34,397 bases of DNA from Mycobacterium sp. (GCA_020438865.1 JAGQTU010000042.1:1-34397), one strand, 5' to 3'; positions 23,730 to 32,907 are shown, counted from the stretch's first letter. Numbers and translations are program-made. The notes: generated by a model from the letters alone, not told the origin.

Positions 23730-26354
23730 TCAGCCGCCCGGCAGCGCTACCGGCTGGACGCCCGGCGTGCCCAGCCTACCTGCTAGCCACGGCAGGGCGG
23801 CGGCGAAACCGTTTGCGGCAGAAGGGAAGTCGTGGCTGCCCTGGTAGCCCACCACTGAACATTCGATGCCGTGGCGACTGAAAAGTTCGCACAACTGGTT
23901 GGCGGTCTTGGCGCGGTCCTCAGAATAGGTGTCCCAGTCGGGGAACGACTCCGGCGAATCCGAGCCCGCACCCGCCGCTCGGTGCACGGTGGGCACCGGC
24001 GCCGACACCCCGATCCAGGCGGCCAGGCCCGTGTACTGACCGCGAGCCTGCACCACCGTCTTCGGATCGAAAGCAGCCCAGGCGGCGGCGTCCCCGCCGA
24101 ACAGCCTGGCGATGGTCTGCTGCTTCTTGCCGGCATTCGGCCCCAGCTGTCCGTCGAGATCCACGATGGCGCTGAACTGCTCGGGGTGGGTGACCCCGAA
24201 CAACACCGCGCAGGTACCGCCGGAAGACCATCCCGCCAGGCCCCAGGCCGAGGCCTGCGTGCTGACGCCGAAGTTCGAGATCACATAGGGGACGACCTCT
24301 TTGAGGACATGGTCGGCGGCGTTGCCGCGCGGTCCGTTGACGCATTCGGTGTCGTTGGTAAACGATCCGCTCGTGTCGGGGAAGACCACAACCGGTGCTG
24401 CACCCCGATGCTCCAAAGCGAACTTGTCGAGCACCTCCAACGCTCGACCGGACTGCAACCAGTCAGCAGGTGCGTTGAGTTCCGCGCTGAACATCAAGAC
24501 CGCGGGCAAGGTCGGCGGTGGGTTGGATGTGAACCAGGCCGGGGGCAGGTACACCAGCTCATCACGGTGAGAGAAGCCGGAGATGTCGCCCGGCGTTCTG
24601 ATCGACACCACCGTCCCCCGCGTCGGCCGCACGCCATCGCGCTGCATGGCAAGCAGTGTTGCCTGATCGATCCATTGCGCGGGCTGCTTCCCGGTCACCC
24701 GCTGCCACGCGACGCCGACCGTAGGCAGATAGCCGAGTGAGGCGTTGAGCACGGTGGCGGCCGACAGCAGACAGAGTGGTACGGCCAGCACCGCAACCGC
24801 CCGCCGCCACCACGGCGATCCGGGCCAGCCGAGCACCGACACCGCCGCGGCGAGGCCCGCGAACCCGACCCAGACCCACATTCCCCAGGGCATCTCGTGG
24901 CCCCAGCCCTGCCGATCGAGGAACCACCAGACGGCCGCGATGAGGAGTATGCCCGCAGCTCCGGCCACCGGCAGCCACTGCAGCCGCCAACGCCGCGATC
25001 GCCATCCTGTCGCTGCGATCAGGGCGATGGCGGCAATCACCTGAAGGGTCAGCGGCAGCCAGCCGTTGAGCAATGAGATACCGCTGCCCGGAGTGGAATT
25101 GGCGATTGGTTCCGGTGACGCCGAGGGTGGCGGGGCAGGCGGCGTGAGCGGCTCGGGTACCCGGACCGATGGCGGGGTGGGCAACGGATGCGCGGCGCGG
25201 AAGGCGGCGCAGTCGTTGGGCGCCGGCTTGTCGTGGATTCGGTCGGCGATCCAATCCAGTGCCGCGGCGTCGAGGGTGGGGTGCAAGTCTTGGCGGATGG
25301 TGATCGAATCACCCATCTGACAGGCACGCACCAACGCCCGCTCCGTCCAGGCCGCCGGTGTGAGGGGGTCCCGGTCACCGAACACCACCAACATCGGTTG
25401 TTGCGAAGGCCCTTGGGGCAGCGTGGTCTTGCGCAGGTACCCGCGCAGCGCGGCGAGCGCCTCCGGGCTCGCCGGGCGAAGGTCCTCCGGGCTGATGCGG
25501 GCGGCGACGGCACGGCGTGCCGCGTCATCACCGGGCCGGCAACTCAACAGCAGGTCCCAGTTCTGCTCGGCCACCCCGCGCCGATAGTCCTTGAGGCGGA
25601 TTCGGCTCGGGTATTCCGAGGACAGCGCCGCCAGAAACCCTACGTACACCAGTTTCTGCTCCGGTGTCAGCGTCCCCGCCGCTGCGGCGTCGGCCAGACC
25701 GTCGAGATCGGCGATGGGTGCGAGGCTGACGGTGCCACGTAGGTTCGCATAGCCGGAGTTGTCGGAGAGTTCGTTGACAGCCCAGGCGGCCTGACCACCC
25801 TGGGCCTCGCCGACGGCTACCCATGCCGGGGAAGCCGTGGGTACCAGGCTCCTCGCCGCGCGGACCGCGTCGATCATGTTGTAGCCGGCGGTGGTCGAGT
25901 CCAGCGACGGGTGGTATTGACGCTGTCCGGTTGTGGGGTGCCCCAGGCCCTGATAGTCGGGGACTGCGACGAGGTAACCCGCCTTCAAGAGTGTGTCGAT
26001 CACCGCCGACGCACGCGCGGCCTGGTCGGGGGCGGCGAATGCACAGTCCGGACTCGGCCCGCCTACCGGGCGCCCGTACACGATCACCGGGAAACCGCCC
26101 GGTGGCGGGGTTGTCCGCGGCACGAAGATCGAGCCGGTGACCTCGGTGCCGGAATCGTAGATGGCGGAACGGGACCGGTAGGTGGCCCGCAGTACCGAGG
26201 CGGCGTCGGCGGGCACCGCCGGGTCGGGCGCGCTCAACGTATCGACGCTGAGGACCGGGCCGGAGCCCGTCGCCTGCGGCGGCGGGGGTGTCGAAGAGGA
26301 GCATCCGATGACGACGGCGATTACGGCCGCCAGCATCAGCGTGGCGCGGGTCAT
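23730..26354 (-). CDS. Lipoprotein fusion: inactive lipase half + membrane helices + esterase half
   Basis: An 874-aa protein. Residues 1-18 are a lipoprotein signal ending VIGC (Cys18). Residues about 35-380 form a secretory-lipase-type hydrolase domain, but its nucleophile elbow reads GEAQGG (182-187), with Ala184 where Ser is expected; candidate acid (D327/D329) and His358 remain. A proline-rich linker (about 395-420) leads to four membrane helices (432-537), then an antigen-85/esterase-D-like domain with intact GWSSGG (Ser710) and SHDF (His841). Thus only the C-terminal half looks catalytic. GGAGGTGA sits 7 nt before ATG 26354. It lies 33 bp downstream of the GH16 gene, so the pair is probably an operon acting on acylated surface glycans or lipids. 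Confidence 0.85.
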   Translation of the reverse strand: MTRATLMLAAVIAVVIGCSSSTPPPPQATGSGPVLSVDTLSAPDPAVPADAASVLRATYRSRSAIYDSGTEVTGSIFVPRTTPPPGGFPVIVYGRPVGGPSPDCAFAAPDQAARASAVIDTLLKAGYLVAVPDYQGLGHPTTGQRQYHPSLDSTTAGYNMIDAVRAARSLVPTASPAWVAVGEAQGGQAAWAVNELSDNSGYANLRGTVSLAPIADLDGLADAAAAGTLTPEQKLVYVGFLAALSSEYPSRIRLKDYRRGVAEQNWDLLLSCRPGDDAARRAVAARISPEDLRPASPEALAALRGYLRKTTLPQGPSQQPMLVVFGDRDPLTPAAWTERALVRACQMGDSITIRQDLHPTLDAAALDWIADRIHDKPAPNDCAAFRAAHPLPTPPSVRVPEPLTPPAPPPSASPEPIANSTPGSGISLLNGWLPLTLQVIAAIALIAATGWRSRRWRLQWLPVAGAAGILLIAAVWWFLDRQGWGHEMPWGMWVWVGFAGLAAAVSVLGWPGSPWWRRAVAVLAVPLCLLSAATVLNASLGYLPTVGVAWQRVTGKQPAQWIDQATLLAMQRDGVRPTRGTVVSIRTPGDISGFSHRDELVYLPPAWFTSNPPPTLPAVLMFSAELNAPADWLQSGRALEVLDKFALEHRGAAPVVVFPDTSGSFTNDTECVNGPRGNAADHVLKEVVPYVISNFGVSTQASAWGLAGWSSGGTCAVLFGVTHPEQFSAIVDLDGQLGPNAGKKQQTIARLFGGDAAAWAAFDPKTVVQARGQYTGLAAWIGVSAPVPTVHRAAGAGSDSPESFPDWDTYSEDRAKTANQLCELFSRHGIECSVVGYQGSHDFPSAANGFAAALPWLAGRLGTPGVQPVALPGG

Positions 26355-26387
26355 AACTGGCTCACCTCCGGTTGCAATAGCGGACCC

Positions 26388-27197
26388 CTACAGCGGATTC
26401 CAGCTCACCCAGTCGACGAGCATGGTGGCCGGAAACCGCGTCGAATCATCCGGTGGACCGGCCCAGCTGCCGCCGACCGCCAGGTTCAGGATCGCGTAGA
26501 AGGGCTTGTTGAACACCCACGTGGCGTCGGCAGGAATCGAGTCGGGCGTGAATGTTCCCCACGTCGTGTCGTCCACCCCGACGGTGATCGCATTCTCGGT
26601 ATGGGTCATCCAGTAGTTATGGAAGTCCTGGCTCAGGTCCGAGCCCGTCCCCGAAATCTGAGCCTGCTGAAAGGCGTTGGTGGAGTCCCGCATCGGACCG
26701 TGCAGCGCGGAGTAATGCGTCTCGGCATCGGATACGAATTCGACGACGTCGATCTCGCCCGAACCCGGCCACGGGTTGCTGTTCTCATCGGAGCCCACCA
26801 ACCAGAATGCCGGCCACAAGCCATGGCCGGACGGCATCTTGATGCGGGCGGTCAGGGTGCCGTAACCGAATTCGACCCTGTCCTTGGTCTGCACCCGGCC
26901 GGAGTTGTAACCCCCGGCTGTGTTGTCGGCACGGATCACAAGGTGGCCTTCTCCATCGAGAGCGGCATTGTCGGGAACGTACTCCTCGACTCCCGCATCC
27001 AACCCACTGCCGTACGCATACGCCCAGTGCTCCGGGTTGGGAGGTGCACCGGCGGGCCCGTCGAAATCGTCGAACATGGGGTTTGCGCCGGCCGGCGGCG
27101 CCAGCACAACTGCGACGGTGACTACCGTGAGGCTCGCCAGAGTTGGCCGCAGGTACCGGCGGGGGATGAACCCACGGGTAACGGCAGCTGCCAACAC
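26388..27197 (-). CDS. Secreted GH16 beta-glucanase
   Basis: A 269-aa enzyme with a signal peptide (about 1-38, ending near PAGA-NP) and a GH16 jelly-roll catalytic domain. The signature GEIDVVE is at 147-153, giving nucleophile Glu148, Asp150 and acid/base Glu153. GLWPAFWLVG just before it is typical of laminarinase-type endo-beta-1,3-glucanases. It would cleave an extracellular beta-glucan; the exact linkage is not readable. GTG 27197 is chosen because GAGAGGGGG lies 5 nt upstream and the signal peptide then starts at once; the open frame extends to 27272. Upstream, 27198-27487 contains no gene I recognise. Confidence 0.9.
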   Translation of the reverse strand: MLAAAVTRGFIPRRYLRPTLASLTVVTVAVVLAPPAGANPMFDDFDGPAGAPPNPEHWAYAYGSGLDAGVEEYVPDNAALDGEGHLVIRADNTAGGYNSGRVQTKDRVEFGYGTLTARIKMPSGHGLWPAFWLVGSDENSNPWPGSGEIDVVEFVSDAETHYSALHGPMRDSTNAFQQAQISGTGSDLSQDFHNYWMTHTENAITVGVDDTTWGTFTPDSIPADATWVFNKPFYAILNLAVGGSWAGPPDDSTRFPATMLVDWVSWNPL

Positions 27198-27487
27198 CGA
27201 TGCCCCCTCTCGGTCCCGCCGCCACGACCCGGCTCGAGGGCGCAGCCCGGCTGTGACTATCCCACACCGCACGGCGCCGCCGGCCTCGTATCTCGTCGAT
27301 TCGCGGGCTCACCGGCCCATCTGCCGCTGGGCCGTCACCCGCGTGCCGCTGGTGCCCAAGGACTTCCGGCCCGCCCTGCCGCACGAAACGTTGCTTCGCC
27401 GCTCGGGGTCGGGACAATTTGCGATGCTCTGACCCCGTCCGATGGCTCCGCGGTGGATAGCCACAGGGGACGTTTGGCTCTAAAGCC

Positions 27488-27506
27488 GGTCTAGACCGAT
27501 CGTCTA
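27488..27506. promoter_or_regulatory. Palindromic operator candidate (TetR-type spacing)
   Basis: Two overlapping perfect dyads: GGTCTAGACC (27488-27497) and TAGAC-n5-GTCTA (27492-27506). The second overlaps the first two bases of the candidate -10 box of the lipoprotein gene, so a bound repressor would block transcription. The arm length and spacing resemble TetR-family operators. No TetR gene lies in the window. Confidence 0.5.
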
Positions 27507-27510
27507 ATAT
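27505..27510 (+). promoter_or_regulatory. Candidate -10 box, leaderless GTG at 27518
   Basis: TAATAT, the best -10 match in the window, lies 7 nt before GTG 27518 and overlaps the palindrome at 27488-27506. Confidence 0.55.
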
Positions 27511-27517
27511 CGGCGCC

Positions 27518-28117
27518 GTGGACAACCGGTGGATCGCGTTCGGGGCGGCGGCCGTGCTGGCCCTGGCCGCCGTCACTGGTTGCGGCAGGACCGACCAGGC
27601 CGGCACGACCAGCCAGACGCCCTCCACATCGCCATCCGCCCAAGGGGCACCCACACCGACCAGCAATCCGTATGGCGTCCCCACCATCGATCCCCCCGGT
27701 CCCGACGAGCCCATCCTCACCGTCACGGGCGGCGCGACCCCGCTGAAGCTGACGATGGACCAGCTCAACGCCCTGGGCAGCACCTCGATCACCGTCGACG
27801 AACCGTTCGTGAAGAAGCGCCAGACCTTCAGCGGTGTTCCGTTGGCCGTGGTGCTGGCCAAGGCGGGCATACCGGACAGCGCGACCATCGACACCGTCGC
27901 CCTCAACGCCTATCACTACAGCAGCGCCGTCGGCCCCCTGGTCGCGTCGAACGCACTGATCGCGACGAAGCGCGACGGCGCAGCGATCCCCTACGACCAG
28001 GGTGGGCCGATCCGGATGGTGTTCCCGGACGGCTCGAAGCTGTCCTCCGTGCTCGACGCGTGGAATTGGAGTCTGGCTTCGATCAACGCGACCGGCCCGA
28101 GTGCCGGTGGTTCGTGA
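27518..28117 (+). CDS. Lipoprotein with molybdopterin-oxidoreductase-like fold
   Basis: A 199-aa lipoprotein: signal peptide with lipobox AVTGC (Cys22), a Thr/Ser/Pro-rich linker (about 26-60) and a domain (about 65-190) resembling the sulfite-oxidase-type molybdopterin-binding fold (LTMDQLNAL, FSGVPLAVVLAKAG, PIRMVFPDG). The cysteine that binds molybdenum in true enzymes is absent; Cys22 is the only cysteine. It is therefore more likely a sensor or binding protein than an oxidoreductase. Its stop overlaps the start of the GGDEF-EAL gene (GTGA), pointing to a sensor-partner role outside the membrane (inference). GTG 27518 has a strong -10 box 7 nt upstream. Confidence 0.75.
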   Translation: MDNRWIAFGAAAVLALAAVTGCGRTDQAGTTSQTPSTSPSAQGAPTPTSNPYGVPTIDPPGPDEPILTVTGGATPLKLTMDQLNALGSTSITVDEPFVKKRQTFSGVPLAVVLAKAGIPDSATIDTVALNAYHYSSAVGPLVASNALIATKRDGAAIPYDQGGPIRMVFPDGSKLSSVLDAWNWSLASINATGPSAGGS

Positions 28118-30489
28118 GCCCCGCCCGACCGAGTTCGCGGGCCCCCCAACTGCGCCCGACTCGCGGGCAGTTGGTGCTCGGCGCGATCCTTGCCCTGCTG
28201 CTGGGCGCCCTGGTGACCACCAACTACCTCGATGAGCACGCCCAGCGGCGGTACACCGAAACGTTCGCGCGAACCGAGACCGGCAACAACAACATGCTGT
28301 ACACGATGCGGGAAACGCTGTCCTACGCCGACGCGGCCGAAGAATACGTGTTCGGCATCGTTCCGCGCCGCACCGTTCAGGTTGCCCGGGCGCTGCTCGC
28401 CCAGCGGCTGTCGGTGACGGGCGAGGACGGGATGACCGCCGAACAGGCTGTCCCCACCTCATACCGGAACGCCCTGCGGGCAGTGGACGACGTGATGGCG
28501 ACGGTACCGGCGGGCATACTGCCTGCCGACCGGAGCGACGGCATCGCGTCACTCGTGATCCCGAAGACCTCGGCGCTGTCCGACGAGGGCAGGCGGCTGC
28601 TCGACATCACCGCCAGCCGCATCCATACGGACGCTCGGGACAGCAACGCCGCGCTGCTGCGCGGACGGTTGGCCCAGTTGATACTGCTGATCACCACCCT
28701 GGCGGTCGCGGCCATTCTGATCGGCTGGGTCGCGATCAACGTGCGGCGCCAGTACCTGAAGGCTCGCGTCGCCCTCGACGAAGACGAAGAAGCCCTGCGG
28801 AAAACCCAGACGCAGTTGGACCGGGTGTCGGCGCTGGACCGGGGACAAGCCCGGATCCTCGAGCAGATCGCCAGCGGGGTGTCGGCCGCCACCGTGATCC
28901 GAGGCATCGCCCGGTGCGCCTCCGAGACGTGCGGCGGGAATCCGGTGCGCATCAACACCGGCACCCGCTCGGTGCTGCACCCGGTTGGCGCGGAGATCGC
29001 TGACCGTCCCCTGTGGAGTACGGGCTTCGACGCCAACACCGCATCCGTGAGCGGGTCGGTCGAAGTCTTCGACGGCCGCGAAGAACTCGACGATCTGGCG
29101 CGCGACGCCTTCCGGCGCTGCGCGGATCTCGTCGTTCTTACGCTGGACCGCGATGCGACCTCGCGGAAGCTCTCCCATCAAGCCAGCCACGACACCCTGA
29201 CCGGGCTGGCCAATCGAAGCCTGCTGATGGCCCGGCTGTCCGACCGGCTCAATGTGGCGCGGCGGGACGGGACCACCCTGGCGCTTCTGTTCTGTGACCT
29301 TGACCGGTTCAAGATGGTGAACGACTCGATCGGCCACGCCGCGGGCGACCAGTTGCTCGTCGAGGCCGCCGGGCGTCTGTTGGCGGCCGTGCGCGATACC
29401 GACACCGTCGCCCGACTCGGCGGCGACGAGTTCGTGATCCTCAGCCCGGACATACCCGACCGAGCCCAAGCCATGGCGCTCGCGGAGCGGATCCGCACCT
29501 CGCTGAGCGCACCGTATTCCATCGACGGCAAGGAGGCGTTCGTCGGGGCCAGCATCGGCATCGCCTTTGCCGACGAGTTGACGGTTTCGGGGCCCGAACT
29601 GATGCGCGAGGCGGATGTGGCGATGTACCGGGCGAAGCTCACCGAGGGTAGCCACATCAACGTCTTCGACTCGCAACTGGAGGCCGAGGTCGCGCAGCGA
29701 CTGGACCTGGATGCCGCACTCCGCCGTGCACTGGAGCGTGATCAATTGCGGCTGGCCGCACAGCCGATTGTGCTGCTGAACACCGGTCGAGTGGCCGGCT
29801 TCGAACTGCTTCTCCAGTGGCGGCGACCTGGTATGCCGGACCTCAGTCCCGTCGCGTTCATCCCGCTCGCCGAGGACAACGGGATGATCGTCGAGATCGG
29901 ACGCTGGGTACTGCAGGAGGGCATTGCGACGCTTGCCCAGTGGCGCGCGTGCGGCCTGGCGGAGGGCATGACGGTCTCGATCAACGTGTCGGCAAGGCAG
30001 GTGCGCGAACCGGGCTTCGCCGAGGAAGTACTGGCGATGCTGACCGCGGACGGAGTGCCGCCGGAGTCGCTGATCATCGAACTCACCGAGCACGCGCTGG
30101 TCGATCTCCGGGTGGCGCAGGCGGCGCTCGACCAGCTTCGCGACGCGGGTGTGAAGGTGTCACTGGATGATTTCGGCACCGGTTACTCGTCGCTGACTCA
30201 GTTGCGCACGCTGCCGGTCGATCAGATCAAGCTGGACCGGTCCTTCGCCGCAGCCCTCGACGTTGGCAGCGACAAGCAGCGCGCCGTCGTCGAATCCGTC
30301 GTGTCGCTCGCAGAGGCGCTGGCGCTGGACCTGGTGGTGGAGGGCGTCGAAACCCTGGCCGAGCGAAATGCGTTGCTGGAGATGGGTGTTCGGAAGGGGC
30401 AGGGCTTCCTCTACGACCGTCCGTTGGAATTCACGGAGGCGCGGCGGCTGCTCGAGTCGGGTGGCGTGTGTGCCGTTCCCGCCGCCTAG
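28114..30489 (+). CDS. Transmembrane GGDEF-EAL c-di-GMP enzyme
   Basis: A 791-aa protein: helix 1 (about 20-38), an extracytoplasmic helical sensor region (39-185), helix 2 (about 187-210), a weak GAF-like domain (about 245-345), GGDEF (about 350-520) and EAL (about 530-785). The cyclase site is intact, GGDEF at 436-440, with an I-site RDTD at 427-430 five residues before it, so product inhibition is expected. EAL residues are also kept: E564 (in ELL), N624, E656, D685-D686, K706, E743, Q763. It could both make and degrade c-di-GMP. GTG 28114 overlaps the lipoprotein stop; the longer frame to 27529 is a shadow of that gene. The lipoprotein is its likely input partner. Confidence 0.92.
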   Translation: MSPARPSSRAPQLRPTRGQLVLGAILALLLGALVTTNYLDEHAQRRYTETFARTETGNNNMLYTMRETLSYADAAEEYVFGIVPRRTVQVARALLAQRLSVTGEDGMTAEQAVPTSYRNALRAVDDVMATVPAGILPADRSDGIASLVIPKTSALSDEGRRLLDITASRIHTDARDSNAALLRGRLAQLILLITTLAVAAILIGWVAINVRRQYLKARVALDEDEEALRKTQTQLDRVSALDRGQARILEQIASGVSAATVIRGIARCASETCGGNPVRINTGTRSVLHPVGAEIADRPLWSTGFDANTASVSGSVEVFDGREELDDLARDAFRRCADLVVLTLDRDATSRKLSHQASHDTLTGLANRSLLMARLSDRLNVARRDGTTLALLFCDLDRFKMVNDSIGHAAGDQLLVEAAGRLLAAVRDTDTVARLGGDEFVILSPDIPDRAQAMALAERIRTSLSAPYSIDGKEAFVGASIGIAFADELTVSGPELMREADVAMYRAKLTEGSHINVFDSQLEAEVAQRLDLDAALRRALERDQLRLAAQPIVLLNTGRVAGFELLLQWRRPGMPDLSPVAFIPLAEDNGMIVEIGRWVLQEGIATLAQWRACGLAEGMTVSINVSARQVREPGFAEEVLAMLTADGVPPESLIIELTEHALVDLRVAQAALDQLRDAGVKVSLDDFGTGYSSLTQLRTLPVDQIKLDRSFAAALDVGSDKQRAVVESVVSLAEALALDLVVEGVETLAERNALLEMGVRKGQGFLYDRPLEFTEARRLLESGGVCAVPAA

Positions 30490-30507
30490 GCTGCCGGCCG
30501 CTCGGAA

Positions 30508-32901
30508 TCAGGAGTTAGTTTCGCCGCTTGTCGTCACGACCGGTGTGGGTCGCCCGATGAGATACCCCTGCAGTTGGTCGACGCCGAGTTCGATCAGCCG
30601 GTTTCGGGTTTCAACGTCCTCGACGCCCTCTGCGGTGGTGAGGAGTCCGAACTCGTTGGCGATACCGACGATGGCCCGGACCACCGATTCGTCCTGGGGA
30701 TCGTGGAGCAGGTCGGTGACAAAACTCTGGTCGATCTTCAACTTGTGCAGCGTCATTCCGCGAAGTTCGGTGAAGGAGCCGAAGCCCGTTCCGAAGTCGT
30801 CGAGCGCCAATCGGCAGCCCACCGCCCGCATTTCGTCGGAGAAGCGCGCGGCGACACCGGTCGACGCCAGGGCCGTTGTTTCGGTGATCTCGAAGGACAC
30901 CCGGACGGCGGCGTCGCCGGCCTGGCGCAGTTGCGCAATGATCGCCGAGATCGTCGCCGTGTCGTTGATCGAGTCGGCCGAAAGGTTCACCGCCACCCGA
31001 CGGCCCGCCCGGGCCAACTCGATACCCCGCGCCGCCATGAAGCGGTCAATGGTCGCCATCGCCCCGTACCGCTTGGCTCGGGCCAGGAAATCTTCGGGCT
31101 CGATCACCTGCCCGTCGGCTCCGGCCATCCGGACCAGCAGTTCTTCCTCGACCACGCGCCCCGTTCGTGCATCGACGATGGGCTGGGTATAGGTCAGCAG
31201 CCGTCCGCCGCTTATCGCCTCCGACAGGAACCCTTCGAACTCCAGGCGTTCCCGCAATTGGCGTTCGACCGGGCTGACGTCGGTCACCTGAACCAGGAAG
31301 CTCTCGACGCGGCCCTCCTGGTCGCGAATGCAGCTCACCGAATGATCCCCCCAGACCAGATGACCATCGGCATGGACGTACTGGTTGATCATCCGGAACG
31401 AGTCGCTGCGGCCCGCCAGGATCTCGGCGAGGTGCGTCAGGTTCTCCTGTAGATACTGCGGGTCGGTCACCTCCGGCCAGGTCTTCTGCCGCAATGTGGC
31501 GGCGTCGTAGCCGAGGAACTCACAGAGCGCCTCGTTGACCACCTGGACGCGCCCTTCGGTATCCAGCAGGCACATGCCGACGGCCGCGTGATCCATCGAC
31601 CGGCGGAAGCGTTCATCGGCTTTCGCCTGCTGCCGGCGGGCCTCCTCCGCCGCTCGCTCGGCGGCCACTTCGTCGTCGACCAAATGGGCCGCGATGACTG
31701 CGCCGTCGCGCTGTCCCTCGGCATTGTGAAAAGGGTTGACGTTGATATGGAACCAGTGCAGGGCACCATCTAGGGATCGCATCCGCACGCGCTGACTGAC
31801 GACGCCGCCCGCACTGACTTTCTTCCATCGGTCGGCGTGGGCCTGCACATCCTCGAGCAAGACCAGATCCAGCAATGTTCGGCCGAGCCAGTGTTCCGGG
31901 GGTGCACCCAGCACGGTTTCGACGTTCGGTGAGATCCAGACGATCCGATTGCCACCCGTGTCGTCTTCCCGGGTGTGGCAGATCAAGTCACCGGCATTCT
32001 CGATCAGCAGGCGGTAGGTGGTCTCCGACTCCGCGATCAGCTTGTTCTGCCGCTCAAGCTGCTGAGCGAGAAGGCGATTGCGCTCGTCGGCCTCCACCTG
32101 GGCGCTGATGTCGATGATCTGCGAGATGAAATTCTCCACGAAGCCGTGCTCGTCGCGGATGCAACTCACCGAAAGATCGCCCCAGATCAGGTGACCGTCG
32201 GCATGGATGTACTGCTTGACCATGCGGTACGACTCCAGGTGGCCGTCCAGAACATCATTGACTTTGTTCAGGTCCGCTTCCAGATAATCCGGCGCGGTCA
32301 GTTCCTGCCAGGTCCTGGCCCTCAACGTGTCGGCGTCGTAACCGAAGAAGTGGCAGAGCGATTCATTGACGTCCATGAATCGACCGTCGGGTGCGACCAG
32401 GCACATGCCCACGGCCGCGCTGTCCATCGATCGGCGATACCGAGCCTCGGAAGCCGCGACGCGTTGCTCGTTCTGGAAACGCTCGGTGACATCGCGCCAG
32501 GTGAGAACGATGAAGTTCGATGAGGCTCGAGTAACCCGCAGGTCGTAGCGGCGCCTTTCTTCGAGAATCTCGTTGTCGTAGCTGAAATCGTTGAGGATCA
32601 GCGGCTCACCGGTCTCCAGGCACCGGATGTAGTCGGCGAGCAGGGTCGCTCTCAGCCCCGGCATGGTCTCCACCACTCCGCGACCGATCAGCTCTTCGCG
32701 AGTCACACCGAGGTATTCACACGTCGCCTGGTTGACCTCGCGGTAGACGAAGTCGACGATCTGCCCGACGGAGTCAGCGGAGGCTTCCAAGAGAACCTGG
32801 GGATCGAGCATTGCGTCGGTGCTGGCCCGTAGCAGGGCCAAGGTCGGCTGATTTGCCGCGCGTGGATCGACATCGTCGTCCGGAACGCGATGTCGGGACA
32901 C
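30508..32901 (-). CDS. PAS(x4)-EAL c-di-GMP phosphodiesterase
   Basis: A 797-aa soluble protein: PAS1 (about 22-140), PAS2 (about 155-267), PAS3 (about 295-412), PAS4 (about 432-543) and EAL (about 550-790). PAS2 and PAS4 are near-copies: both start with RRSMD..AAVGMCL and share an HADGHL.WGD..VSCIRD segment. There is no GGDEF domain. EAL active-site residues are all present: E587, N639, E671, D701-D702, K722, E758, Q778, so c-di-GMP hydrolysis to pGpG is expected, regulated by ligands or light/redox/oxygen through PAS. GTG 32901 is chosen because TACGCT lies 6 nt upstream and the longer frame (to 33162) adds a sequence with no domain. Confidence 0.9.
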   Translation of the reverse strand: MSRHRVPDDDVDPRAANQPTLALLRASTDAMLDPQVLLEASADSVGQIVDFVYREVNQATCEYLGVTREELIGRGVVETMPGLRATLLADYIRCLETGEPLILNDFSYDNEILEERRRYDLRVTRASSNFIVLTWRDVTERFQNEQRVAASEARYRRSMDSAAVGMCLVAPDGRFMDVNESLCHFFGYDADTLRARTWQELTAPDYLEADLNKVNDVLDGHLESYRMVKQYIHADGHLIWGDLSVSCIRDEHGFVENFISQIIDISAQVEADERNRLLAQQLERQNKLIAESETTYRLLIENAGDLICHTREDDTGGNRIVWISPNVETVLGAPPEHWLGRTLLDLVLLEDVQAHADRWKKVSAGGVVSQRVRMRSLDGALHWFHINVNPFHNAEGQRDGAVIAAHLVDDEVAAERAAEEARRQQAKADERFRRSMDHAAVGMCLLDTEGRVQVVNEALCEFLGYDAATLRQKTWPEVTDPQYLQENLTHLAEILAGRSDSFRMINQYVHADGHLVWGDHSVSCIRDQEGRVESFLVQVTDVSPVERQLRERLEFEGFLSEAISGGRLLTYTQPIVDARTGRVVEEELLVRMAGADGQVIEPEDFLARAKRYGAMATIDRFMAARGIELARAGRRVAVNLSADSINDTATISAIIAQLRQAGDAAVRVSFEITETTALASTGVAARFSDEMRAVGCRLALDDFGTGFGSFTELRGMTLHKLKIDQSFVTDLLHDPQDESVVRAIVGIANEFGLLTTAEGVEDVETRNRLIELGVDQLQGYLIGRPTPVVTTSGETNS

Positions 32902-32907
32902 CGTCGC

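Noticed and set aside
27198-27487. Hidden gene upstream of the GH16 start
   Set aside because: Open frames here are Arg/Pro-rich and match no family; treated as intergenic.
27529-28113. N-terminal extension of the GGDEF-EAL frame
   Set aside because: Lies over the lipoprotein gene in another frame; composition is Arg/Pro-rich with no domain.
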